Shown here: piece by piece, positions 27,946-37,141 of the stretch
Layout: the number at the start of each line of letters is the position of its first letter
Position numbering within the stretch: the stretch's first letter is position 1
Origin: Arthrobacter sp. AFG7.2
Lineage (GTDB): Bacteria; Actinomycetota; Actinomycetes; Actinomycetales; Micrococcaceae
Assembly (NCBI RefSeq): GCF_002892835.1
Contig: NZ_PJMB01000009.1
Coordinates: forward strand, 1-64,000
Direction: 5' to 3'
DNA length: 64,000 nt
Notes under the pieces: model-generated
What the model was told of the DNA's origin: nothing
Databases searched by the model: none
The model's input: the letters and a program-made list of their open reading frames with translations, nothing else
Program-made: the position numbers and the translations under genes

Positions 27946-29067
27946 ATGGGTGCCATGAACGAACTGATTGACGCTTGCGCCGTTCGTTCTGCTGCCGCGA
28001 TTCTGACCCGGGCCGCTCCGGGGGTGCGGTGGGACCGGACAGCTGCCACTGCCCCTCTCCTGAATGACCTCAACTTGCGGGCCAGGACGGACCTTGTGGC
28101 CCAGGCCATCCTTGAGGACATCGGCAGCGTCCCCGGTGCGGGATATCCGACGGCGGCGGGCAGCTTCCGGGAAGCCCTGCGGGTTCCGGAGTTCACGGGC
28201 TGGATTTTATGGCCGGTTTCGGAGGCGGCAGCGGCACTTGCTGTCGCCTCCGGCAGCGGTGACGATTTTGACGATGGCCTGGCATTGCTGGCGGAGCTGA
28301 CACCCAGGCTCACCGGCGAGTTTGCCATCCGCCGCCTGCTCGGCCACGACCTGGACAGGGCGTTGAAGGCAGTCCTCGGGTGGACTGCCCACCCGGATGA
28401 GCATGTCCGCCGTCTCGCGAGCGAGGGCACCCGGCCCTACCTGCCGTGGGCGGTCCGGGTGCCCGGCCTTGCCCGGCGGCCCGAGGTTACCCTTCCCGTC
28501 CTCAATGCGCTCTACCGCGATCCGTCCGAATACGTGCGGCGGTCCGTGGCCAACCACCTTAATGATCTTGCCCGGGACGCACCTGGCACTGTAGTGGCGA
28601 CGGCCAGAGAGTGGCTCTCCGCGGCTGACGGTAATACGGGCTGGGTGGTCCGCCACGGTCTCCGCACCCTCGTCAAGAAGGGGGATCCGGACGCGTTGGC
28701 GCTGTTGGGCTTTGCCCCGGCACAGGTAGCTGTGAGCGGGCCCCGACTCGACCGGAAGGTCGTGACCGTGCCGGGTGAACTGACGTTTACTTTCGAGATC
28801 AGCAACACCGGAACACAGGATGTGCGCCTCGCGGTGGACTACCGTGTCCACTACCGCAAGGCCAACGGCGGCCTCTCGGCCAAGGTCTTCAAGGTCTCGA
28901 CCGTGACCCTTGCCCCGGGCAGGAGCAGGAGCTTTTCGAAACGCCACGCCTTTCGGCAGATGACCACCAGGGTGCACTATCCCGGCCTGCATGCCCTCGA
29001 ACTGCAGATCAACGGTGATGTGCACGGCCGTGCCGAATTCCAGCTCGAGACCGAAAGTGGCGGCTAG
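27946..29067 (+). CDS. AlkC-like DNA alkylation repair protein with C-terminal Ig-like domain
   Basis: A 373-residue protein. The first part (about 1-265) is an all-helical HEAT-like repeat array typical of the AlkC/AlkD glycosylases that remove N3- and N7-alkylated bases, with blocks such as LLGHDLDRALKAVLGWTAHPDEHVRRLASEGTRP and DPSEYVRRSVANHLNDLA. The C-terminal 110 residues (VTVPGELTFTFEISNTGTQDVRLAVDYRVHYRK) form a beta-sandwich, as in AlkC forms carrying an Ig-like domain. The VRRLASEGTRPYLPW block is characteristic of AlkC. It is divergent from PAP2. Confidence 0.82.
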   Translation: MGAMNELIDACAVRSAAAILTRAAPGVRWDRTAATAPLLNDLNLRARTDLVAQAILEDIGSVPGAGYPTAAGSFREALRVPEFTGWILWPVSEAAAALAVASGSGDDFDDGLALLAELTPRLTGEFAIRRLLGHDLDRALKAVLGWTAHPDEHVRRLASEGTRPYLPWAVRVPGLARRPEVTLPVLNALYRDPSEYVRRSVANHLNDLARDAPGTVVATAREWLSAADGNTGWVVRHGLRTLVKKGDPDALALLGFAPAQVAVSGPRLDRKVVTVPGELTFTFEISNTGTQDVRLAVDYRVHYRKANGGLSAKVFKVSTVTLAPGRSRSFSKRHAFRQMTTRVHYPGLHALELQINGDVHGRAEFQLETESGG

Positions 29068-29070
29068 CAG

Positions 29071-29943
29071 CTAGCGTGCCGAACTGGCGGCGTCCTGCGC
29101 ATGGTTCCGCCAGGTGTGTTCAGGCTCGAAGTCCAGCAGGCGCCGTGCCTTGTCAATCGACAACATGGTTTCGTGTTCGCCCAGCTCCTTGACCACCTTG
29201 ACGCCGGGAAACACTTCCGCAGCAAGGTCAGCGCTCGGCCGGCTCATGACGGTGTCCGCGTTGGCGATGATGAATGCCTCGAATCGGGGCTTCCCGTTTT
29301 CGAGGGCGCGGACCACTGCCTGGGCGCCGTCCCGGCCGTCGATGTAGCCCCAGAGGTTCCATTTCCGCTGGGTTGCGTCAGCGTCGAAGGACGGGAATTT
29401 GCCGTAGTCCTCCACGTCCATCACATTGGAGAACCGCAGCCCCACAATGCTCAGTTCCGGGTCCCAGCGGGTCAGTTCGGCAGCCATCTGCTCTTCCAGG
29501 TGCTTCACCAGGGAGTACGTGCTTTCGGGCCGGGCAGGATATTCCTCGTCCACGGGAATGTACGGCGGGTCGACGTCGAACGGCAGTCCCAGCACCGTCT
29601 CGCTGGAGGCGTACACGATCTTCTTGATGCCCGCCCGGCGTGCAGCCTGGAACACGTTATAGGTGGACAGCATATTGTTCTCGAAGGTTGCGGCATCGGG
29701 GATGATGCCCGGGGCAGGGATGGCGCCCAGGTGAACGACGGCGTCAAAACCCTCATCATGCCTGTCATCCACCCCCAGGAACACGTCCAGGACCTGCCCG
29801 TAGTTGCGGAGGTCCACCACTACCAGGCCGGGGTGGCGGACACCGGCGCGGTCCAGGTTGAGCACCTGGTGGCCGTCCTCTGTGAGCCTGCGGACAACGT
29901 GCCGTCCGAGTTTTCCGCTTCCGCCGGTGACCGCAATTCTCAT
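29071..29943 (-). CDS. NAD-dependent epimerase/dehydratase (extended SDR)
   Basis: 290 residues from the ATG at 29943 (MRIAVTGGSGKLG), preceded by AAGGA; the open frame upstream is not protein-like. The nucleotide motif TGGSGKLG is at residues 6-13. The catalytic pattern is STYSLVKHLEEQ (Tyr-x3-Lys). YASSETVLG and VGLRFSNVM are typical of the extended SDR group that acts on nucleotide sugars or uronates. It lies 34 bp downstream of the adenylate kinase on the same strand. Substrate unknown. Confidence 0.88.
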   Translation of the reverse strand: MRIAVTGGSGKLGRHVVRRLTEDGHQVLNLDRAGVRHPGLVVVDLRNYGQVLDVFLGVDDRHDEGFDAVVHLGAIPAPGIIPDAATFENNMLSTYNVFQAARRAGIKKIVYASSETVLGLPFDVDPPYIPVDEEYPARPESTYSLVKHLEEQMAAELTRWDPELSIVGLRFSNVMDVEDYGKFPSFDADATQRKWNLWGYIDGRDGAQAVVRALENGKPRFEAFIIANADTVMSRPSADLAAEVFPGVKVVKELGEHETMLSIDKARRLLDFEPEHTWRNHAQDAASSAR

Positions 29944-29977
29944 CAGGTTTTCCTTTTCGTTGGGGACGTGCGCCGGA

Positions 29978-30571
29978 TCAGGCGCGTGGGCTCGGGGTGG
30001 CAAGGAATTTTTCGACGGCGGCGATCGCCAGCTCCGTAATCTCACCAGGTTCTCCGCTGCCGTCCACGGGCACGAGCATTCCGCGGCCGGCGTAAACCGA
30101 GACTACTTCATGCGTCTCTCGGTGGTAGAGATCCAGGCGGCGGCGGAACACATCCACCGTATCGTCCGTTCGGCCCTGGTCCGCGGCACGCCTGCGCATC
30201 CGCTGTTCCAACACGGCATCGGGGGCGGACAGCTCAATGACTGCGTCCAGGGCAAACCCCTGGGACGCGAGCATGGTGTCCAGTTCCGCCACCTGGGTAG
30301 CCGTCCGCGGATAGCCGTCCAGCAGGAATCCTTCCTGAAGGTCAGCGTCCAGCAGGCGGTCCTTGACCAGCGCGTTGGTGAGCTGGTCCGGGACAAAATC
30401 ACCGTCGTCGAGATAGCCGGCAGCCTGGTTTCCCAGCTCGGTCTCCTGGCTGACGTTGGTGCGGAAGATGTCGCCGGTGGAGACAGCAGGGACACCGAAA
30501 TGCCGCGCGAGCTTTTCTGCTTGCGTTCCTTTGCCGGAGCCTGGCGGACCGATGATAAGCAGCCTGGTCAT
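29978..30571 (-). CDS. Adenylate kinase family protein
   Basis: 197 residues from the ATG at 30571. The P-loop is GPPGSGKGTQAEKLA (residues 8-22). STGDIFRTNV, GFLLDGYPRTATQ and RTDDTVDVFRRRLDLYHRET are the AMP-binding, Walker B/DGYPR and LID segments. The LID is the short form without zinc cysteines. It phosphorylates AMP with ATP. The essential adk of actinobacteria normally lies beside secY in the ribosomal gene cluster, so this is probably a second copy. In an operon with the epimerase. Confidence 0.87.
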   Translation of the reverse strand: MTRLLIIGPPGSGKGTQAEKLARHFGVPAVSTGDIFRTNVSQETELGNQAAGYLDDGDFVPDQLTNALVKDRLLDADLQEGFLLDGYPRTATQVAELDTMLASQGFALDAVIELSAPDAVLEQRMRRRAADQGRTDDTVDVFRRRLDLYHRETHEVVSVYAGRGMLVPVDGSGEPGEITELAIAAVEKFLATPSPRA

Positions 30572-30868
30572 GTCATGTCCCTCTTCCTGCCCCTCCGGGC
30601 CGCGCCGGCCGCGGTTGTCCCTGGGCCTGCCGCCACGGGACGGCGCCTGCTTCATTCTGCCGGTAACCCCCGGCAGGCGCCAGAGAACCCGTCCCTGCCC
30701 GTGTCAGGGTGACGCTTCCTCCCGCCGGAGGATGTATATACTTCTTGATATCGGTTTAGCAGCAGGCCGTTGGAAAGTTCCTCGATCCAGCGACCATCAC
30801 AGCCTTCCCGCGTCAGCCGGGGGAGCTGGAGTCACCGGGTTGTCCTGAGCGAATGGCACCAAGAAACC

Positions 30869-31612
30869 GTGGCCAGCGAGTCAACAGCAAAATCCGACAC
30901 ATCCATCACCGCGCACCTGCATGAACTGGTCCTCAACAGCTCTGACGTTGAGGACTTCCTCAATGAACTGGCTCAGGTGTCCGCACGCAACCTTTCCGGG
31001 CCCGATGACGAGATCATGTGCGCCATCACCCTCCTGCGGCAGCGGAAGGCCGCGACCGTGGCCAGCAGCAGCCCCTCGGCAAAGTCGATAGCGCAACTCG
31101 AGTATGAATTCACCGAGACACCGAGCCTGACGGCCTCCACCACGAGTGAGAGCGTTCACGTCCCGGATGCCCGGCATGACGGCCGCTGGCCCGAATACTC
31201 CTCGGCTGTGGTCGCCCAGGGCGTCCGGTCCGTCCTGGCCCTGCCGTTCCAGCTGGAGGGCGGGACGAAGGCTGCGCTGCTGCTGTATTCCCGCCAGCCC
31301 AACCGTTTTGAGCCGCGCATCCTCGAGTTCGCCGAGGACTTTGTGGGGCAGACGTCGCTGGCGCTGCGGCTGGCAGTGCGCTTTGCCCACTACAGCGAAA
31401 CAGCGGCGAATCTCCGCGCCACCCTGGAGTCCCGGACGGTGATCGACATGGCGGTGGGCATCATCATGGCCCAAAACCGGTGCAGCCAGGACGACGCCTT
31501 CGAGATCCTGAAAACGGCATCGAGCACACGCAACTCAAAGCTGCATGATGTTGCCGCGGCCGTCGTTAAATCGCTGGGCCAGGGGCCGGCCCGCACGCAC
31601 TACGACGGTTAG
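30869..31612 (+). CDS. GAF-ANTAR RNA-binding regulator
   Basis: About 247 residues when started at the GTG at 30869; the frame extends to a TTG at 30770. An N-terminal GAF-like domain (about 20-170, with YSSAVVAQGVRSVLALPFQLEGGTKAALLLYS) precedes a C-terminal ANTAR domain (LESRTVIDMAVGIIMAQNRCSQDDAFEILKTAS). ANTAR domains bind paired RNA hairpins and prevent termination. Actinobacterial GAF-ANTAR proteins are usually stand-alone regulators; no kinase gene is adjacent. A four-unit tandem repeat and a terminator follow it. The signal and target RNAs are unknown. Confidence 0.85.
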   Translation: MASESTAKSDTSITAHLHELVLNSSDVEDFLNELAQVSARNLSGPDDEIMCAITLLRQRKAATVASSSPSAKSIAQLEYEFTETPSLTASTTSESVHVPDARHDGRWPEYSSAVVAQGVRSVLALPFQLEGGTKAALLLYSRQPNRFEPRILEFAEDFVGQTSLALRLAVRFAHYSETAANLRATLESRTVIDMAVGIIMAQNRCSQDDAFEILKTASSTRNSKLHDVAAAVVKSLGQGPARTHYDG

Positions 31613-31667
31613 TGTTCATAGGCCCACAGGGCCCCGGAGGCGGCGGTGGCGGCCCCCGCTGGTAGCC

Positions 31668-31793
31668 CAACGCTCTGTCACCTAACGCGGCCGTTCCCCA
31701 ACGCTCCATCACCTGACGCACGCTTTCCCCCAACGCTCACGCACGTCCTGCCGGGAAAACCCCAACGCTCACGCACTTCCGACGGCGGCGGCC
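31668..31793 (+). repeat. Four-unit tandem repeat, period 31-32 bp
   Basis: Units start at 31668, 31699, 31731 and 31763, each beginning CAACGCTC and followed by (T/C/A)-x-x-CAC. Units 1 and 2 share TCACCT(A/G)ACGC; units 3 and 4 share CAACGCTCACGCAC. Each of units 1-3 ends in a C-run (TTCCC, TTTCCCC, AAAACCC). The fourth runs into a terminator. The lack of exact 24-40 bp repeats and unique spacers rules out CRISPR. It lies between the ANTAR gene and the convergent alpha/beta hydrolase gene. Confidence 0.75.
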
Positions 31794-31815
31794 TCCCGCC
31801 GTCGTCGGAAGTTTT
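31776..31815. terminator. Terminator at the end of the ANTAR transcript
   Basis: CTTCCGACGGCGG (31776-31788) pairs with 31796-31811, leaving a 3-base bulge, and is followed by TTTT. It lies between convergent genes. Confidence 0.7.
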
Positions 31816-31826
31816 CTGCGTTTGGC

Positions 31827-32795
<969 letters not shown>

Positions 32796-32993
32796 CTATT
32801 GTGACGGCTGCGGAAGCTCGCAGGAGATCTGCGGATTGGCACCCATGTAGTTTAAGGGGCCGGCCACGATGGTGACTGCGATGGTTCCGGCCTGCGCGCA
32901 GTTGCCGGGGGCTGCGCCGAAGTAGCCGCGCTGCCAGGCGGCAACGCCGCCGATGATGAGCCAGATAACGACGAGTGCTCCCAGAATCCGCAT
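32796..32993 (-). CDS. Small single-pass membrane protein (65 aa)
   Basis: 65 residues from the ATG at 32993, which has GGAGG closely upstream; the open frame to 33044 lacks a site. The N-terminus is a membrane segment or signal anchor (MRILGALVVIWLIIGGVAAW). The rest is a short extracytoplasmic part with two cysteines (GNCAQAG, ISCELP) that could form a disulfide. It reads like a family common in actinobacteria but I cannot name it. It lies just below the desaturase terminator, so it is transcribed separately. Confidence 0.7.
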   Translation of the reverse strand: MRILGALVVIWLIIGGVAAWQRGYFGAAPGNCAQAGTIAVTIVAGPLNYMGANPQISCELPQPSQ

Positions 32994-33046
32994 GATTCCT
33001 CCATTGGCCGCGGCGGCTGTGGGATCAATTATGCGCTTCGGCAACT

Positions 33047-33093
33047 AAAAAGCACCTCCCGTCCCGGGGTGATCCCGGAACAGGAGGTGCTTT
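33047..33093 (-). terminator. Intrinsic terminator after the desaturase operon
   Basis: An 11-bp perfect stem: AAAGCACCTCC (33049-33059) and GGAGGTGCTTT (33083-33093). Read on the minus strand it ends in five T, a good intrinsic terminator for the reductase-desaturase transcript. Confidence 0.8.
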
Positions 33094-33120
33094 CGGTGGT
33101 TCGGGCAAACCTTACTGCGG

Positions 33121-34305
33121 CTAGGCCTGGGCCGTCTTGCCGGGCAGTGCCAGCTTGAAGATCTTGCCCCAGGTGGATCCGACCTGCTTCAGCAGCGGCC
33201 CCGTGGTGTACTTCAGGCCGTAGCGCTGGCAGATCTCGCGGACCTTGGGCGCAACCTCGGCATACCGGTTGGACGGCAGGTCCGGGAAGAGGTGGTGCTC
33301 GATCTGGTGGGACAGGTTGCCGGTCATGATGTGCATGAACTTTGACCCGGAGATGTTGGCGGAACCGATCATCTGGCGGATGTACCAGTCGCCGCGGGTC
33401 TCGCCTTCGGCCATTTCCTCCGTGAAGGTGTCTGTTCCTTCGGGGAAGTGGCCGCAGAAGATCACAGCGTGGGCCCAGACGTTGCGGACGGCGTTGGCGG
33501 TCAGCGTTCCATAGAGCGCCTGCTTCCCGGAGCCCGTGAGCATGGCCACGGCGGGGGTCGCGGCGTAGTCCTTGGTGAACTGGGTGACAACCTTCTTGCC
33601 GAGGGCCTTCAGGTCCTTGAGCAGCGCCTCTTTGGACTTCTTGCCTTCCTTGAACTCCGTGAGCTCAAGGTCGTAAATGGCGATGCCCCACTCGAAGAGG
33701 GGCGCCAAAATGGCATTGAACAGCGGGTTGGCCAGGTTGACGGGCTTCCACGGCTGCTGTTCGTCCATGCGCAGGAGGTTGTATCCGACGTCGTTGTCCT
33801 TGCCCACCACGTTGGTCCAGCGGTGGTGCAGGTCGTTGTGGGTGTGCTGCCAGGAACGCGACGGGGTGACGAAGTCCCACTCCCAAGTGGTGGAGTGGAT
33901 GTCCGGGTCCCGCATCCAGTCCCACTGGCCGTGCAGGACGTTGTGCCCGATCTCCATGTTTTCCAGGATCTTGGCCAGGCTCAGCAGCGTGGTTCCGGTC
34001 ACCCAGGCAGCCTTGTTCTTGCTGACCAGCAGTGCAGCACGGCCGGAGATCTCCAGGCCGCGCTGGATCTTGATCACGCGGCGGATGTAGGCAGCATCCG
34101 CTGCCCCGCGCTTGGCCAGGATCTCGTCGCGGATGGCGTCCAGCTCGCGGCCGAGTTCCGCTACCTGCTCATCAGAGAGATGCGCAGCAGCGGGAGGGCG
34201 GACCGTGGGACTGCCGGATTCGGCGAGCTTTCCGGGGCGCGTCCTTGACCCTCCGGTTGCAGTGCCTTCGGCGGGGGTGGCTTTGCTCGGTGAAATTACA
34301 GTCAT
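33121..34305 (-). CDS. Membrane fatty-acid desaturase
   Basis: A 394-residue desaturase with the three His boxes of the di-iron front-end/acyl-lipid type: His121-x3-His125 (GHNVLHGQWDW), His156-x3-His160-His161 (HTHNDLHHRW) and His333-x3-His337-His338 (SHQIEHHLFPDL). Hydrophobic segments lie between boxes one and three. It introduces a double bond into membrane acyl chains using electrons from the reductase encoded 12 bp upstream. The N-terminal 45 residues are Pro/Ser/Thr-rich and disordered. Regiospecificity cannot be told. Confidence 0.93.
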   Translation of the reverse strand: MTVISPSKATPAEGTATGGSRTRPGKLAESGSPTVRPPAAAHLSDEQVAELGRELDAIRDEILAKRGAADAAYIRRVIKIQRGLEISGRAALLVSKNKAAWVTGTTLLSLAKILENMEIGHNVLHGQWDWMRDPDIHSTTWEWDFVTPSRSWQHTHNDLHHRWTNVVGKDNDVGYNLLRMDEQQPWKPVNLANPLFNAILAPLFEWGIAIYDLELTEFKEGKKSKEALLKDLKALGKKVVTQFTKDYAATPAVAMLTGSGKQALYGTLTANAVRNVWAHAVIFCGHFPEGTDTFTEEMAEGETRGDWYIRQMIGSANISGSKFMHIMTGNLSHQIEHHLFPDLPSNRYAEVAPKVREICQRYGLKYTTGPLLKQVGSTWGKIFKLALPGKTAQA

Positions 34306-34317
34306 ACCTGGTGCTCC

Positions 34318-35463
34318 TCAGATTTCGAGGTTGACGGGTCCGGCGGCTGCCGAGACACACGTTTGGATCAGTTGGCCGGGTTCGCCGTGGACTTCCCCGG
34401 TTCGAAGGTCGCGGACCTGGCCCGACAGGAGTGGGGTCAGGCAGCTGTGGCAGATGCCCATCCGGCAACCGCTGGGCATCAGCACCCCGGCGTCCTCACC
34501 CACATCCAGGATGGGGGTGTCGCCGTCGGCCTGGACCTCCCGGTCGGAGGCCTCGAAGGTGACCAGTCCGCCGTCGTGCCCTACCCCGGCGTCGAACGTT
34601 GTGTTGAACCGTTCGATCATCAGGTTGCCGGCACCGCCCGCGACTGCCACATCGGAGCCGGGCGCAGCAGTGGTGAGCGCCGCGCGCTTCCACAACGCCT
34701 CGGCGTCGTCCAGGAAACTGTCCGGGCCGCAGGCGTAGGCTGAACGTTCTTTCCAGTCAGGACAGATTTCGTCCAACTGGGAGGTGTTGGTGAGGTCCAT
34801 GCGGCCCTGCTCGCCCGTGAACCAGTGGGCAAGGCGGAAGTTGGGGAACTGGTCTGCCAGCTCGGCGAGTTCCTCCCGGAAGAGGCTGTCACCGGGAGTA
34901 CGGGCCGAGTGGACCAGCACGACGTCGGCATCGGGACGCCGCGGAACGAGGGTCCGGATCATGGACATCACCGGAGTGATCCCGCTGCCCGCTGTCACCA
35001 TCAGCAGGGGCCTGGGGTGCTCCGGGAGCACGAAGTCGCCCTGCGGAGGAGCCAGGAACAGGACGTCGCCTGGCTTGGTGGTCCGGACCAGGGTGCCGGA
35101 GACGGCCCCGACGTCAGTGACCGTAATGGCAGGGTCCTTGCCTGCGGGAGCGCTCAGGGAGTAGGACCGCCAGTGGCGGACACCGTCGAGTTCGACGCCG
35201 ATCCTCGCCCACTGACCGGCCAGGTGGGAGTGCCAGCCGCGGCCGGGCCGGAAAAAGATCGTTGCAGACTGTGCGGTCTCCTGCACCACGCGCGTCACAA
35301 CGCCGCGAAGTTGCCGTGCCGAGTAGACAGGGTTGAACAGCGCCAGGATGTCCTCCGGCGACAAGGGGGTTGTGAGCACAGTGGCCGCCTGGGCCAGCTG
35401 ACGTAACCGGATCATGCGATTAAGCCTAGAGCGGCGCGAGCCATATTTCTCTCTCTCCGTCAT
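34318..35463 (-). CDS. Ferredoxin-fused flavin reductase, desaturase electron donor
   Basis: A 381-residue protein. The FAD domain has RSYSLSAP and the NAD domain has LMVTAGSGITPVMSMIRTL with YACGPDSFLDD. A C-terminal plant-type 2Fe-2S domain carries Cys333, Cys338, Cys341 and Cys369 (GCRMGICHSC, IQTCVS). The architecture is that of the mycobacterial desaturase reductase DesA3-partner type. In the same operon as the desaturase, it very likely passes electrons from NADPH to it. The ATG at 35463 is used; an internal ATG at 35415 is possible. A TAAGC dyad lies about 100 bp upstream. Confidence 0.9.
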   Translation of the reverse strand: MTEREKYGSRRSRLNRMIRLRQLAQAATVLTTPLSPEDILALFNPVYSARQLRGVVTRVVQETAQSATIFFRPGRGWHSHLAGQWARIGVELDGVRHWRSYSLSAPAGKDPAITVTDVGAVSGTLVRTTKPGDVLFLAPPQGDFVLPEHPRPLLMVTAGSGITPVMSMIRTLVPRRPDADVVLVHSARTPGDSLFREELAELADQFPNFRLAHWFTGEQGRMDLTNTSQLDEICPDWKERSAYACGPDSFLDDAEALWKRAALTTAAPGSDVAVAGGAGNLMIERFNTTFDAGVGHDGGLVTFEASDREVQADGDTPILDVGEDAGVLMPSGCRMGICHSCLTPLLSGQVRDLRTGEVHGEPGQLIQTCVSAAAGPVNLEI

Positions 35464-35560
35464 ATGACCGTTCCGCAGTCACGCTGTAATGGTGGCGCTA
35501 AGCCCCCCAAAGCCGCACTCTAAGAGTAACGGTTCGGCAACGCGGAAAGTTCCCTGTATT

Positions 35561-35580
35561 CAGTAAGCTTGCTTAGTATA
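35561..35580. promoter_or_regulatory. TAAGC-TT-GCTTA dyad upstream of the desaturase operon
   Basis: CAGTAAGCTTGCTTAGTATA contains a perfect TAAGC-TT-GCTTA inverted repeat, 98 bp upstream of the reductase start. The following TATATAG is A/T-rich and could be a minus-strand promoter element. Related dyads lie at 18281-18300 and 19698-19719. Confidence 0.45.
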
Positions 35581-35628
35581 TAGCGGAAAAGCGCCTCCAG
35601 AGAAGGAACCTGTGGCCGGACAACGGTA

Positions 35629-36669
35629 TTAGCGCTGCTCAGAAGCGGGGGTCCATCCCAGCGCGGGCGCAACGTGCCTGGCGATATTGCCCAACAGCTT
35701 GGCATTGAACTCCACACCCAGCTGGTTGGGGACGGTGAGCAGGAGAGTGTCCGCCGCCCGGACAGCCGTGTCACCGGCCAACTGCTCCGCCAGGACGTCA
35801 GGAGCGCCAACATAGCTTTTGCCGAACCTTGACGTCAGCCCGTCAATGACGCCCACCTGGTCCCGCCCGTCGCGAAGGGCCGCGCCGGCAAAGAAACGAC
35901 TGTCTTCCTCGTCCACCACCGGAAGGACGCTCCGGCTGACCGATACCCGAGGGGTGTGCCGGTGCCCTGCTGCGGCCCACGCATCCCGGAACAGCTGGAT
36001 CTGCTCTGCCTGGAGCTCATGGAAGGGCACGCCGGTGTCTTCGGTCAGCAGCGTGGAGCTCATCAGGTTCATCCCCTGTTCCGCCGCCCACACTGCAGTC
36101 TTCCGGGAACCGGCTCCCCACCAGATGCGCTGGGCGAGCCCTGGTGACTGCGGCTGGACCGGCAGGAGGCCCGTGGCTCCCCCTGCGTACCGCGGATCCG
36201 CTTCGGCCACCCCTGCTCCGCTGATCGCTCTCCGGAAAAGGGCAGTATGCCGGCGGGCCATGTCGGCGTCGGTTTCTCCAGGGGCGGGGACATGGCCGAA
36301 AGCTGCTGCCCCCTGGCGGGCCGCCTCGGGTGATCCGCGGCTGACGCCGAGCTGCAGCCTGCTGCGGCTGATCAGGTCCGCGGCCGCAGCCTCCTCGGCC
36401 ATATAGAGCGGATTTTCGTAACGCATATCGATGACGCCCGTGCCGATCTCAATCCTGCTGGTGCGTGCGGCAATCGCGGAAAGAAGCGGGAAGGGCGACG
36501 CCTGTTGCCGGGCGAAGTGGTGCACCCGGAAAAACGCGCCGTCCAGTCCGAGCTCCTCGGCAGCCACCGAGAGATCAATTGCCTGGAGGAGGGCATCACC
36601 GGCGGTCCTGGTGCGCGAACCCTGCCCGGGACCCCAATGGCCGAAAGAAAGAAATCCGATGCGCTGCAT
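35629..36669 (-). CDS. LLM-class flavin-dependent oxidoreductase
   Basis: A 346-residue luciferase-like monooxygenase (TIM barrel). Recognisable blocks are IGFLSFGHWGPGQGS, AEELGLDGAFFRVHHFARQ, RIEIGTGVIDMRYENPLYMAEEAAAADLIS, LQLGVSRGSPEA and IWWGAGSRKTAVWAAEQGMNL. Such enzymes use FMN or F420 supplied by a partner. Actinobacterial members often use F420, but the binding residues cannot be judged here. Starts at an ATG with GGGGCAGGT upstream. No partner reductase is adjacent. Confidence 0.85.
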   Translation of the reverse strand: MQRIGFLSFGHWGPGQGSRTRTAGDALLQAIDLSVAAEELGLDGAFFRVHHFARQQASPFPLLSAIAARTSRIEIGTGVIDMRYENPLYMAEEAAAADLISRSRLQLGVSRGSPEAARQGAAAFGHVPAPGETDADMARRHTALFRRAISGAGVAEADPRYAGGATGLLPVQPQSPGLAQRIWWGAGSRKTAVWAAEQGMNLMSSTLLTEDTGVPFHELQAEQIQLFRDAWAAAGHRHTPRVSVSRSVLPVVDEEDSRFFAGAALRDGRDQVGVIDGLTSRFGKSYVGAPDVLAEQLAGDTAVRAADTLLLTVPNQLGVEFNAKLLGNIARHVAPALGWTPASEQR

Positions 36670-36743
36670 ACCTGCCCCAACTGCCGTCCGGCCGCCGGCA
36701 TTCCCACCGCCTCCCGTGAAACCCCTGCTGGCATGATGGCTGG

Positions 36744-37103
36744 GTGGGTATCCCTGATGAAGCCGTGAACATCACCAAAACCGCCGTGTTGTTTGTGTTG
36801 GCAGCCGCGGCGGAAATCGGCGGGGCGTGGCTGGTCTGGCAGGCAGTGCGCGAAGGCAAGGACTGGTGGTGGGCCGGGCTGGGCGTGATCGCCCTGGGAG
36901 CCTACGGCTTCGTGGCCACGCTCCAGCCCGACGCCCACTTCGGCCGGATCCTTGCTGCCTACGGCGGAGTGTTTGTGGCCGGGTCGCTTGCCTGGGGTGT
37001 GGTCTTCGACGGCTTCCGGCCGGACCGCTGGGACATCGGCGGTTCGCTGATCTGCTTGCTGGGCGTGGCCGTGATCATGTTCGCCCCGCGCAGCGGAGGA
37101 TAG
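36744..37103 (+). CDS. YnfA-family (UPF0060) small multi-pass membrane protein
   Basis: 112-119 residues, with four short membrane segments: [57 protein letters not shown] and [19 protein letters not shown]. It matches the YnfA family, with DRWDIGGS before the last segment. GTG starts are possible at 36744 and 36765; the latter gives the usual length of 112. Some YnfA proteins are SMR-like efflux pumps, but function here is unproven. Divergent from the LLM gene. Confidence 0.85.
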   Translation: MGIPDEAVNITKTAVLFVLAAAAEIGGAWLVWQAVREGKDWWWAGLGVIALGAYGFVATLQPDAHFGRILAAYGGVFVAGSLAWGVVFDGFRPDRWDIGGSLICLLGVAVIMFAPRSGG

Positions 37104-37141
37104 GGAGACGTTCCCCACCACCACGTAGCTAAACTGGCACC

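Noticed and set aside
31668..31793. CRISPR array
   Set aside because: Units are tandem and imperfect, no unique spacers separate identical repeats, and no cas gene is nearby.
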